Source: a bacterium
Lineage (GTDB): Bacteria > Fidelibacterota > Marinisomatia > Marinisomatales > JAHJCW01
Length of the DNA: 64,000 nt
NCBI GenBank assembly: GCA_028282845.1
Contig: JANQGY010000015.1
Coordinates: forward strand, 157,406 to 221,405
Direction of reading: 5' to 3'
Shown here: one piece after another, positions 1-8,772 of the stretch
How positions within the stretch are numbered: the first letter of the stretch is position 1
How the letters are laid out: every line of letters begins with the position of its first letter
The notes under the pieces: generated by a model
Database searches by the model: none
Seen by the model: the letters and a program-made list of their open reading frames with translations, nothing else
What the model was told of the DNA's origin: nothing
Position numbers and translations under genes: made by a program

Positions 1-467
1 GATTTAGGTTTCTCAGCTTTTTTATCTTCAACTTTTACTTTGGTGCTGTCTTTTGGTTTGGTTTTCTCTGCTTTATCCTCTTTAGTTTCAACCGATTCCT
101 TTACCTCAACCTCAGATTCTTTTGTTTCTTTTGGCTTCTCCTGCTTTACTTCGGTTTGTTCTACTGAATCTTCTTGCATCTTGGCTTCTTTAGTTTCTTC
201 CTTTACTGTCTCTTCCATTGTAGAAACTTCCTCCTTACTTTCATGAATTGAGGCCATCTCTTTGGCCATTTCTTCGATCTCTTTTTCCATTCGGGCTAAA
301 GCCTGATCTATATTTTCATTTGGTCCTAATCGGACAAAACTTTCATTAAAGCGCCAGTTACCTGTTTTTTCCGAACGTTCACTTTTAATATATTTGATTG
401 TTTTCCACTCTTTGTGTCCCTTGTGCCTTGCAGCTTTCTCTGCAAAACTCATCTGTTTTTTAGCCAT
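1..467 (-). CDS. Hypothetical charged protein, 3' end beyond window
   Basis: The start codon is inside the window and the gene runs off the left edge, leaving 155 codons. The first 35 residues are basic (FAEKAARHKGHKEW at 8-21), then comes NWRFNESFVRL at 37-47, which looks like a conserved core, and a short acidic helix at 55-72. From about residue 75 the chain is almost wholly K, E, V, T, S, D and P, a low-complexity tail. There is no signal peptide or membrane segment. AGGAG lies 11 bases before the ATG. I do not recognise the family; the ordered part could bind nucleic acid or protein, but this is only a guess from charge. Confidence 0.7.
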   Translation of the reverse strand, partial: MAKKQMSFAEKAARHKGHKEWKTIKYIKSERSEKTGNWRFNESFVRLGPNENIDQALARMEKEIEEMAKEMASIHESKEEVSTMEETVKEETKEAKMQEDSVEQTEVKQEKPKETKESEVEVKESVETKEDKAEKTKPKDSTKVKVEDKKAEKPK

Positions 468-528
468 GCTATATCATACTCCTAAAATTTTGCCGGCGAA
501 TTTACTCGTAAATAATTATATCTTCAAT

Positions 529-1704
529 CTATATCATCTGTAACAATGAAGCACAGAGCAATGCTGCATAAGTTCCAACCACATATCCGGCAATACCTAA
601 CATAACACCGACTGTTGCTAACGCCGGATGAAACGCCGATGCCACGATCGGAGCCGATGCCGCTCCGCCGATATTTGCCTGTGAACCGACCGCCATAAAG
701 AATAACGGTGCTTTGATAAGCTTCATCACACTTAACATTATGATAACATGAAACAATATCCAGGTAATTCCCATGGCAAACAAATATGGATATTTAACCA
801 CTTCTTTAAGATCGGCAGCGGCGCCGATCACACCAATCAACAAGTATAACATTACCGTACCCAATTTGGATGCCCCGGCTCCCTCAAGATTGCGAATTTT
901 AGTAAATGAAAAGATCACACCAAAGGTTGTTATAAGAATTATTTTCCAGGTTGTATGTGAAATAATGTCGCCAAATTCCGGTAATAGATTTCCGAGTAAA
1001 TACGCAAGCCAAGCCCCGCCAAAGGCAAGTGCCATTATCACCATATACTCAGTCGTAGTTGAAACTCGATTGGTTTTCTTCTGAAAATTAACGACTTTAT
1101 CCTTTAATTCTTCGATCATCGAATTATCGGCTTTCAACTTCTGATCAATTGATTTGTAGCGGCCTGCCATGAACAGTAACACGCCAGTCCAAATATTTGC
1201 CACGAGCACGTCAACCACAACCATTAAACCGAGCATAGCATCGGTTGCGCCAACCGAATTACCAATTGCAATGAAATTTGCTCCGCCACCGATCCATGAA
1301 CCGGCTAAGGCAGCCATACCTTTCCAAATTTCAGGTGGTAATTGATTCTTAAAAATGAACAAAGCTATCGGTCCTCCGAGCACTACCCCAATCGTACCCG
1401 ACAAAAACATAATTACCGCCTTTCTCCCTAATTTAATGATACCTTTTATATCAACTGCCAAGGTTAGCAACAATAAACTCGCCGGAAGAACAAAGCGTTT
1501 TATCTGTCCGTAAATTTCAGCTTCGGATGGGATAATATTAAGGGCAGTTAAAATTGTTGGAATGAAATATGCAAAAACAAGCGGTGGTACAAACCTAAAT
1601 ACTCTGCCATATTTTTTATGTGAATCAATCGTGAAGATTATAGCCGGTATAATTAATAATACAGCTAATAATCCAAATGAATTGTGAATAAGTGTGTTTT
1701 CCAT
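529..1704 (-). CDS. DUF819 family integral membrane protein
   Basis: A 391-residue, strongly hydrophobic protein with about ten predicted membrane helices. It resembles the DUF819 (YjcL-like) family: the RFVPPLVFAYFIPTIL helix near residues 36-51, a glycine-rich GSWIGGGANFIAIG motif near 135-148, and QANIGGAASAPIVASAF near the C-terminus are the kind of paired re-entrant motifs seen in that family. The family is distantly related to secondary transporters; the substrate is unknown. Length is normal for the family. AAGGA lies 7 bases before the ATG at 1704. It precedes the CNNM-like gene on the same strand by 33 bp in position, but it is transcribed after it. Confidence 0.8.
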   Translation of the reverse strand: MENTLIHNSFGLLAVLLIIPAIIFTIDSHKKYGRVFRFVPPLVFAYFIPTILTALNIIPSEAEIYGQIKRFVLPASLLLLTLAVDIKGIIKLGRKAVIMFLSGTIGVVLGGPIALFIFKNQLPPEIWKGMAALAGSWIGGGANFIAIGNSVGATDAMLGLMVVVDVLVANIWTGVLLFMAGRYKSIDQKLKADNSMIEELKDKVVNFQKKTNRVSTTTEYMVIMALAFGGAWLAYLLGNLLPEFGDIISHTTWKIILITTFGVIFSFTKIRNLEGAGASKLGTVMLYLLIGVIGAAADLKEVVKYPYLFAMGITWILFHVIIMLSVMKLIKAPLFFMAVGSQANIGGAASAPIVASAFHPALATVGVMLGIAGYVVGTYAALLCASLLQMI

Positions 1705-1737
1705 ATTAGTCCTTAATGGGTTAAGTAAAAACGAAAT

Positions 1738-2799
1738 TTATTCTTTTTGAGTTGACTGTTTTTGGGTGGACAGGCGTTTTTCACGACGCTCAACGGCAAG
1801 TTTGCGCATATCTATGACCGAATCATGTTCATCAACAATTTCAACGCCAAGCAAAGTTTCGATGGCATCTTCCAAGGTTATTAATCCTACAATGGTGCCA
1901 AATTTATCTTCAACCATAAAAAGTTGTTGGTGCCTTTTAACAAACTCATCCAAAACAGTTGCAACCGGAGTTGATTCCAAGATAGTGGTAATTGGTTCCA
2001 TTATTTCTTCCATCTTGGTGTCAAACTCATCTTCTGCATGTTTCTGAACTAGGTCATAGCGATGAACAAATCCAACAACATGATCCAAATCTTCCGCATA
2101 AATTGGAATCCGTGAAAAAACAATCGGTGAATTATTATCTGTTACTTCTTTTACTGTCATTTCTTTAGGCAATGCAAAAACTACTGATCGCGGAGTTAGA
2201 ACTGATTCTGCCGGGACATCCCTCAATTTCAAAAGATTTTCAATAATATCAGATTCCTGTTCCTGTATTGTTCCTTCATCTTCGCCTCTTTCAGCCATCG
2301 CAATAACTTCTTCCCTAGTCACCGCTATATGTTCTGAACTCTTATTGAAAATTTTGGAAAAGGCTTCCGACAAATAGACAAATGGAATTACTGTCCATGT
2401 CAAAATCCTTACAGCGTATGCCGTGAAGCCCGCAAGCGATTTAGAATAAACAGCTCCAAGGGTTTTAGGTATTATTTCGGAAAATATTAAAATGGATAAA
2501 GTAAGAATAGCAGAAGTAGCGGCAACCCACTCACTGCCAAAAATTTTTAATGCTTCTGCTCCTACACCGGCGGCTCCAACCGTATGGGCAATTGTGTTTA
2601 ATGTTAAAATTGCTGCAAGCGGTCTATTTATGTTGGTTTTTTGCTCCTCAAGTAAATCAGCCGCTTTATTACCATCTTTTTTCATTATGGCAATATGATT
2701 GAAGCTTACCGACAACATCACAGCTTCCATCAGCGAGCATAAAAAAGACACAAGAAGTGCCAGTAAAAAATATAATATAAGATAAATCATTAATGACAA
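1738..2799 (-). CDS. CNNM/HlyC-CorC-like membrane protein with DUF21 and CBS pair
   Basis: A 353-residue inner-membrane protein. Residues 1-150 form a DUF21 (CNNM transmembrane) domain with four hydrophobic segments and the SEIIPK motif at 107-112. Residues about 198-320 are a CBS-domain pair, including RIPIYAEDLDHVVGFVHRYDL and GTIVGLITLEDAIE. The family is linked to Mg2+ or other divalent cation export and homeostasis. The C-terminal CorC/HlyC domain found in longer relatives is missing; the chain ends in a basic tail. A start at the second methionine (residue 4) is equally possible. It is followed 33 bp later by the DUF819 gene and may be co-transcribed with it. Confidence 0.88.
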   Translation of the reverse strand: MSLMIYLILYFLLALLVSFLCSLMEAVMLSVSFNHIAIMKKDGNKAADLLEEQKTNINRPLAAILTLNTIAHTVGAAGVGAEALKIFGSEWVAATSAILTLSILIFSEIIPKTLGAVYSKSLAGFTAYAVRILTWTVIPFVYLSEAFSKIFNKSSEHIAVTREEVIAMAERGEDEGTIQEQESDIIENLLKLRDVPAESVLTPRSVVFALPKEMTVKEVTDNNSPIVFSRIPIYAEDLDHVVGFVHRYDLVQKHAEDEFDTKMEEIMEPITTILESTPVATVLDEFVKRHQQLFMVEDKFGTIVGLITLEDAIETLLGVEIVDEHDSVIDMRKLAVERREKRLSTQKQSTQKE

Positions 2800-2894
2800 A
2801 ATTAAATAAAAGGCAGTGCTTATCCAAAGCTAACCTTTTATTTTTTCTCACATGATAATTATCTAAAATTAGCAAAAATAATTCTGATAATAGT

Positions 2895-3806
2895 CTAATT
2901 GAAGATATTTAGTTTGGTATCTTTTTTAAATAATCCATTTGAGAAGACAAAAATTGATATGGATGTGCTCGGAACAGTTCCATCGGGGAAACCGATTTTT
3001 GATACCCAACTATAAATCGGAATATTTAAGCTAATTTGGAAAAAATCTATTTGAGAATTTGAAGGTATCAGATTAATCCCTAAATATATGAAACCTAAAT
3101 AACGGGTATCTCGATTATCTTCAAAAGGTGTTGGCGGCGCAATCAATTTTTGATGTTGTATTGAAAGATAAGGACTCACATAAAAATTTAATATTTGCTC
3201 ATCTAACCAAAATATTGTACTTATTTCATTATCAATAAATACATTAGATTTTTCTTGAATATTTTTATCAATTCCAAACAATATATTGAAACTGTTATTG
3301 AATAAATTTCTTTTTATCCAAGTGATAGAATAAGTCGGTACAATACCGGTTTTGAACGGAAATGATTCATTGGAATAATGCGGTTTTACAGGCAAAGTCA
3401 ATGCGCCTTCAGCTAGACCTAAGTTATAAGTCAATTCTTTTCTGAATCCTGATTGAACTTTTGCTCCCAACACATAGGTGGATGATTGCTGAAAAGATAC
3501 GCTTTCTTTAATTGAAGTAAACGAAACTGATGTGTTAATGAACCAAACTACCTTGTCAGTTAAGTATCCGGATACCTCAAAATAACCATTGTTTCCAAAA
3601 GGATATCTAATATTCCTACTATCATCCAAATTAATTAAATTCGATAATCCGACATTCCATCGCATATTCTGATTAAAATCCAATTTGCTTGGGTAATGGG
3701 CTAAAATCACTGAGCCTGCATTTGAATTAACTGCCCCAACCAATGAACAGCAAACTTGTCCAAACAAGGCTGAAATAAATGGGATCAGTATAAATATTTT
3801 TTTCAA
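2895..3806 (-). CDS. Hypothetical exported protein, barrel-like
   Basis: 303 residues with a signal peptide (MKKIFILIPFISALFGQ) followed immediately by CCSLVGAVNSNAG. The remainder alternates polar and aromatic/aliphatic residues (IYLGINLIPSNSQIDFFQISLNIPIYSW), the pattern of outer-membrane beta-strands. I do not recognise a named family. The start codon overlaps the stop of the DUF3179 lipoprotein gene upstream by 4 bp, so the two are very likely translated from one message and act together at the cell surface or periplasm. Function unknown. Confidence 0.65.
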   Translation of the reverse strand: MKKIFILIPFISALFGQVCCSLVGAVNSNAGSVILAHYPSKLDFNQNMRWNVGLSNLINLDDSRNIRYPFGNNGYFEVSGYLTDKVVWFINTSVSFTSIKESVSFQQSSTYVLGAKVQSGFRKELTYNLGLAEGALTLPVKPHYSNESFPFKTGIVPTYSITWIKRNLFNNSFNILFGIDKNIQEKSNVFIDNEISTIFWLDEQILNFYVSPYLSIQHQKLIAPPTPFEDNRDTRYLGFIYLGINLIPSNSQIDFFQISLNIPIYSWVSKIGFPDGTVPSTSISIFVFSNGLFKKDTKLNIFN

Positions 3807-4825
3807 TTTACTATTTCAATATCAGGGAAAAAGGCTGCGGCTGAAAACCAATAGGCAATATATGACTCGCCGGTTTGCAAATTATCGGTCCCCGGATTTG
3901 AAATATTTACTCCAAGAATATTCCATTGTTCATTACTGTTTCTATCAGATATAATAATTTCGCCGGAAGAAATATCCCATTTTTCAATTTCCAATTCTTT
4001 GTCAGTTTTATATGCGATTGCTATATTATCAGATTCAGAAATTATTGCGATATACTTTTCTCCATTAACTACAATATTGAATATTTCAGGCAGGTTGGAC
4101 TTAATTCTTATTGCTTTAGCGCCATTTCCATTAATTATTGTCAGAACACGCTCTTTTGCCGCAAGTCTATTATCTTGAAATTCAATCGGAAAATAAATAT
4201 AGTCCTGGCAGGCAAGCGAATTACAGTTTTTGTAATCACCATAAGGATATCGGTTATAATCCCTGTTATAACCGGTATTAGCATTCAGTATTTTTGAGTT
4301 CGGATATAACTTTTTCCAATTTGCCCAAGTTGTTTCTAACATAGGATTAATAGCAAGATTCTCACCGATTCGATTGCCGTTAGCTGATTCTAATAACATT
4401 TGCGGCCATAAACTATCGGTTTTCCGATCATACATAATCAAGTTACTATTAAATAATAGTCCAGAAACACCAAATTCATGATCAGTTTCAATATTGATAG
4501 CACTGCCCGTTAATGGGCAATAAGAAATGCTATAGCCCGAACCATTTACAATTTCATGCCAATCAAGTATCGAATGCGGAAAAGCTAAATATTCACCATC
4601 ATGCCAAATTCCAACTACAAGATCTTCATCATCCAAAGAAGTAATGTTTTCCCCGTTTATTGCTGAAAATTGTGGTGAATCAATGCTTGGGATACAATCC
4701 TTTCCTTTAAAGCATCCTTCGCGAATAAAATTTTCATTGATCGTCCAATTTTGATCTTCAATATTTAAAGCATTTGTACATGACATGACCAATAAACAAA
4801 TTGATAGAGCATAAATTCTATTCAT
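3803..4825 (-). CDS. DUF3179 domain lipoprotein
   Basis: About 340 residues. The N-terminus is a lipoprotein signal (CLLVMSCTNA, lipobox cysteine near residue 18). The middle carries the hallmarks of DUF3179: SYCPLTGSAINI, FGVSGLLFNSNLIMYDRKTDSLWPQ and a TTWANWKKLYPNSKIL segment. The family is widespread in marine bacteria and archaea; its biochemical role is unknown. The ATG at 4825 is preferred over the one at 4831 because AGGAG sits 6 bases before it, while it abuts the first ATG. It overlaps the downstream barrel-like gene by 4 bp. Confidence 0.82.
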   Translation of the reverse strand: MNRIYALSICLLVMSCTNALNIEDQNWTINENFIREGCFKGKDCIPSIDSPQFSAINGENITSLDDEDLVVGIWHDGEYLAFPHSILDWHEIVNGSGYSISYCPLTGSAINIETDHEFGVSGLLFNSNLIMYDRKTDSLWPQMLLESANGNRIGENLAINPMLETTWANWKKLYPNSKILNANTGYNRDYNRYPYGDYKNCNSLACQDYIYFPIEFQDNRLAAKERVLTIINGNGAKAIRIKSNLPEIFNIVVNGEKYIAIISESDNIAIAYKTDKELEIEKWDISSGEIIISDRNSNEQWNILGVNISNPGTDNLQTGESYIAYWFSAAAFFPDIEIVN

Positions 4826-4831
4826 ATTCAT

Positions 4832-5147
4832 CTCCTATCTGTTGTCACAAATTATATAACAAAATAAATAGAAAATGTTGCAAGGACGACAAAGAATGTT
4901 CGCATATTAAAAAATCTATATTTGTCTGATACCCGACAAATTCCATACTTTATATGAGCAGCATAGATGAGTATCAATACTTCCCTTGTACCCGGACTCG
5001 GACTCGAACCAACACGGGTTCAGCACCCGAGGGATTTTAAGGATTTTGAATTAATAATCTATCTCCATCTATTGCCCAGTATGGAGAAAATAGTGATTTA
5101 ACTTATACCACTGTTATACCATGAGAATATGCGATTAAATCCAATAG
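4832..5147. other. Gene-free stretch holding a tRNA-Leu remnant
   Basis: This intergenic stretch separates the DUF3179 operon from the last gene of the carbohydrate locus. Its only recognisable content is the tRNA-Leu-derived repeat at 4970-5040. On the minus strand, 5050-5098 gives a short stop-bounded reading frame of under 20 codons without a start; I see no integrase remnant in it. Confidence 0.6.
4970..5040 (-). repeat. Distal copy of tRNA-Leu 3' half (candidate attachment site)
   Basis: 71 bases that match 31546-31616 at 66 positions, in the same orientation. The shared segment covers the tRNA-Leu from the anticodon loop through variable arm, T-arm and acceptor 3' strand, plus about 20 bases of flank including part of the terminator hairpin. 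The 5' half of the tRNA is absent, so this copy cannot make a tRNA. Three of the five mismatches are in the T-arm and variable-arm region, consistent with decay. It sits at the far end of the carbohydrate locus relative to the intact tRNA gene. Confidence 0.88.
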
Positions 5148-6500
5148 TTAATTAATTTTTACTCTTCCCAATAAATATCTATTCTCGCCATCGTTTTCAG
5201 TATTTGCAAACTGAATTCCTGGAGATTTAGTAAGAGGATCAATAATACCGATTCTAATCTCATAAATTCCCGGATTGATATTATTCGGTATATCAACTTT
5301 ACCGAATGCTGTATTTACTCCGGGTAGCCATCCTGTGATATCAATATTCTGCTCTTCAGAGTATTTAATTTCTGAATTTTCACTTAACAAATAAATATGA
5401 ATCGGCCATTTTAAATAAAATGGAGCTACACCCTTATTTTCGACTTCTAAAGAAAAGTCCATTATCGAACCGATATTCATTTCATTGTTATAAGTAAAGC
5501 CTCGTATTACAAATCTGTATCCGAGGGTCTTATGCAGTTTTTCTAAATTTTCACGGTGGTTATCATCAACCGGTGTTATTGCTCCTCCTGCTGAGCCGAT
5601 CCATGACCAATGATGTTTTTTAATGAAATTGTAATTAAGCTCAAATCTTTCCGTAGTTCCTTGTGTAGCACCATAGTTAGAGCCGCAAAATTCTCCGGTA
5701 ACTATTGCGTTTTTCCACAGGCGATTGGATAAATTTGGATCAATTCTATTCATACTTGTTTCGTACCAATCATTTTGATCCTCTGTTCCCAAACAGTCAT
5801 TTCTTACTCCATGCCCAGCTGCAGCTACTGCTGCTGTTGCTAAATCATCATCAAACGCAATCACTAAAGGTTTTGTAGGGAATGCCTCGAAATAGTGATC
5901 AAGTATCTCTAGTTTCGTTTCATCAGTTGCTTCAAGACTATCATTTAGCCATACATGCCATTCACCCCAAAAACCATATGACCCAATATCTACCCATGCA
6001 ACTCTAGGATCACTATCATACCTCTCACCAATTGTACTAATTAATTTCTTATGTGCTTCAAGAAATTTAGGATTATCCCAATCAGGTGCCAATCCCTCAT
6101 GGTTATCAATCGAATAGCCCCTCAATTCAACCCCTTCATCAACTAAATATTGCGGTATATTGATTTGATCTTCATTTCCAGGAATAGCAGCGGAAATCCT
6201 AAATCCAACCCGTTTTCCTGTTAATAGAATATTACCCCAATTCCTTTCTAGGTTATTCCAATTGTATACTCCCTCACTAGTTTCAATATCACTCCAAGGG
6301 AAAGTGGCTACTTGCAATTTTGCTTCAAACATTGGATTAGAATTTCCTATCCAAGGACAAAACCCTTTCATGGGATTTTCTAAAGGTTCATGAATCTCTT
6401 GAAAATCAATTGGTTCTAATTGGTCATTTTTCGATACAATTTTTTTATCACAACAAGTTAATAGTATCAGACTGAATAAAATTATTAATCGCATTCTCAC
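5148..6500 (-). CDS. DUF4832-like lipoprotein, putative glycoside hydrolase
   Basis: 450 residues with a lipoprotein signal (ILLTCCDKK, lipobox cysteine near 16). The body looks like a TIM-barrel of the DUF4832/GH42-like type: ENPMKGFCPW at about 41-50, FPWSDIETSEGVYNWNNLE, GKRVGFRISAAIPG, and GSYGFWGEWHVW near 172-183, where the glutamate is a candidate catalytic acid. A C-terminal beta-sandwich-like part (IMDFSLEVENKGVAPFYLKWP) follows. The start overlaps the preceding gene by 4 bp (ATGA). It is paralogous to the Tat-exported protein at 10803-12344. Catalytic activity and substrate are inferred from context only. Last gene of the locus before the tRNA-Leu repeat. Confidence 0.72.
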   Translation of the reverse strand: MRMRLIILFSLILLTCCDKKIVSKNDQLEPIDFQEIHEPLENPMKGFCPWIGNSNPMFEAKLQVATFPWSDIETSEGVYNWNNLERNWGNILLTGKRVGFRISAAIPGNEDQINIPQYLVDEGVELRGYSIDNHEGLAPDWDNPKFLEAHKKLISTIGERYDSDPRVAWVDIGSYGFWGEWHVWLNDSLEATDETKLEILDHYFEAFPTKPLVIAFDDDLATAAVAAAGHGVRNDCLGTEDQNDWYETSMNRIDPNLSNRLWKNAIVTGEFCGSNYGATQGTTERFELNYNFIKKHHWSWIGSAGGAITPVDDNHRENLEKLHKTLGYRFVIRGFTYNNEMNIGSIMDFSLEVENKGVAPFYLKWPIHIYLLSENSEIKYSEEQNIDITGWLPGVNTAFGKVDIPNNINPGIYEIRIGIIDPLTKSPGIQFANTENDGENRYLLGRVKIN

Positions 6501-8677
6501 TCCGTTACATCTGAATATTCAATAATACCAAAACCATAAATTTCTGTTTTTGGTAGTTCAATTTGAACCAATTTTTCTCCTTTATACAGCCGAGTTTTAA
6601 AGTCAATTGGTTTTAATTCATCCAATTCTCCTGAATAAGTAATATTCAAAATCTTCCTATCATTCGGTACTCGAATTTGCACTTTTAAATTATTCTTGAC
6701 AGATAACTCGCCAAGCAAAGTAACGTCATAATTAACTAAATGAAAAAGCAGTTCATTCCTTTTATTATCCATTGTACTTAATTCAACTAAACTTTTACTA
6801 TTAACAATTTGCGTAAGGCCATCGCTAGTTATTTCTATCAGCAGATCAACCAGTTTATTTAATATGCTTTTTAATTCAGGATGTATGTTACCCCTAGTAT
6901 ATGCTTCAGGGATATCAGGAAATACATCTGCCATTGATGGACCAAAAGTTGTTACATTTTCGGAATCAATCGTTTTTACAAGATACTTATGCTCGTCAGT
7001 TGGAACCGGTATATAACATACCAGACCATTCCCATATCTTTTTATAGATAATTTATCAGGATATTCATTTTTCGTAAATAGATGAGTAAACCGAACATCC
7101 TGATTTACATCATTCCACTCATCTTTTATGCCACTTTCCCCCATAATTATTACATTACCACCATTGTTGATGTAATCCGTTAGAATCTTCTGTTTGTCAT
7201 AATTTAATAATGGCAGATATGGTATAATGATGATCCGATATTTCGATAGGTCTTCGAGAATCAGATCGTCTTCAACAATCATAACATGGTTTAATCCATA
7301 ATCAGATAAAACTCTTGATGTCGTAAAGGCAAAACTCAGTTCATTGGCAAGATATTGATTAATTGAAGCAAGAATTGCAATATCACTTGTTAAATGAGCG
7401 CCCAATAAATGAGATTCGTTAGTTGATAGAAAATTATAGAATTCCGTTGCTCCCGGAGGTGTTTCTCTCTTCTCCCTAAAAATAGCATGATTTGCAACGG
7501 CTTCAGCAATGTTTATCTGTGACATTAAACTTAAGGTTGAAAGTGATGTATCGGGAAATATCGGTTTGGTTATTTCGGTTGCATATACGATTACAGGTTT
7601 ACCATGTGAAACTGCCGCAAGAAATTTGATTCCGGGTGAATTAGTTATCCTAATTCCATCCTTATTCTTTCGAGGCGCATTGTCAAGATATTCTTGCATC
7701 TCTGAATAAATGAAATCATCATATCCTTCTCTTCCCAACATTTCCATATTTCCTGCTGCATCATAGGCAATAGGACCAAATCCAAATCCACCAAATACAT
7801 TTCCACTTATCATAAAATGTGGATTGACTTCACGTGCTTCAGCTCTTAAAGTTTTATGAAATTTTGCTACGGTATATCCTCGAAATCTAAGCCATTCCAT
7901 CCAGTAATCTTGTCCAAAAGCAGTGGGTGGAACAATTGTAGAGTAGTCATGATTTAGATACTTATTTTTCGCTGTTTCAACAGGCAAATTTATCTTTAAG
8001 TAATTTTTAAACTCTTCTGAACAATGTGCGCAATAACATGTTCCACCCGCGATTTGCGTCCAATCAACATAAGAACCATCAATTCCGGTTTCAGCTTGTG
8101 CCCTGATTCTACCTTTCATCATTTTTATATAATCAGGATTATTCGGGCAGCCCCAAGTCTCAAATCCTTCATCCGGAGTTCTTCCGTAGGGTGCATATCT
8201 ATAAAAAGGGAAAGTATTATCCGGGCGTCTTGTTATCCAGGATTTAGGATCTAACGTCGGTTTAGGGCCGATATAATCTTCAAATTCCGACCAATTATCA
8301 TTATAAAAATCCAAGAAATCAATTTCGCTTTCCTTGGGGATATCTTGACTATTTTGTGTTTCTCCGTTCAATGAGGTTGATAGATATCTTAAAACAATAT
8401 ATCCATCTTGATGATATTCATCATTGAAGGCTTTCGCCTCTATCATAGAATTATCAAATTCTACTCTCGAGACATATTCAAAATTCGGTGCTCCACTGCC
8501 AAAAGTTACCGTCATTTTATTTTTTTCTAGAAAATCTTTATCAGACCGATGTCCTAATCTCCAATGACCCCAATCAGCCATGGGCACCCATTTTTCACTT
8601 TTCTCAAGAGTACAACTAGCGCTAAAAACAAATATTATAAAAATAAAAAATCTAAATTTTTGTCTTTTAACCAACAT
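6497..8677 (-). CDS. Putative glycoside hydrolase lipoprotein (GHL/GH42-like)
   Basis: 726 residues. The lipoprotein signal ends FVFSASC (cysteine near 22). A TIM-barrel-like domain spans about 100-410, with FPFYRYAPYGRTPDEGFETWGCPNNP, AETGIDGSYVDWTQI and a CYCAHC motif in the same place where hypothetical GHL and GH42-like enzymes carry a small cysteine cluster. Residues about 430-610 resemble the glutamine-amidotransferase-like trimerisation domain of GH42 (ILTDYINNGGNVIIMGESG), and a short beta domain ends the chain. It overlaps the next gene by 4 bp. The closest functional guess is a surface-anchored exo- or beta-galactosidase-like enzyme; substrate not shown by sequence. Confidence 0.7.
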   Translation of the reverse strand: MLVKRQKFRFFIFIIFVFSASCTLEKSEKWVPMADWGHWRLGHRSDKDFLEKNKMTVTFGSGAPNFEYVSRVEFDNSMIEAKAFNDEYHQDGYIVLRYLSTSLNGETQNSQDIPKESEIDFLDFYNDNWSEFEDYIGPKPTLDPKSWITRRPDNTFPFYRYAPYGRTPDEGFETWGCPNNPDYIKMMKGRIRAQAETGIDGSYVDWTQIAGGTCYCAHCSEEFKNYLKINLPVETAKNKYLNHDYSTIVPPTAFGQDYWMEWLRFRGYTVAKFHKTLRAEAREVNPHFMISGNVFGGFGFGPIAYDAAGNMEMLGREGYDDFIYSEMQEYLDNAPRKNKDGIRITNSPGIKFLAAVSHGKPVIVYATEITKPIFPDTSLSTLSLMSQINIAEAVANHAIFREKRETPPGATEFYNFLSTNESHLLGAHLTSDIAILASINQYLANELSFAFTTSRVLSDYGLNHVMIVEDDLILEDLSKYRIIIIPYLPLLNYDKQKILTDYINNGGNVIIMGESGIKDEWNDVNQDVRFTHLFTKNEYPDKLSIKRYGNGLVCYIPVPTDEHKYLVKTIDSENVTTFGPSMADVFPDIPEAYTRGNIHPELKSILNKLVDLLIEITSDGLTQIVNSKSLVELSTMDNKRNELLFHLVNYDVTLLGELSVKNNLKVQIRVPNDRKILNITYSGELDELKPIDFKTRLYKGEKLVQIELPKTEIYGFGIIEYSDVTE

Positions 8678-8772
8678 TCTCTTCCTTTAAGTTTATATAC
8701 TCGCCCGGTTAAATCTATTTCTTATGCTAATATTTCATCCAATCTAACCATTTTTGTTTTTCATATACTGTA

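Noticed and set aside
4970..5040. A second functional tRNA-Leu
   Set aside because: Only the 3' half is present; acceptor 5' strand, D-arm and half of the anticodon arm are missing.
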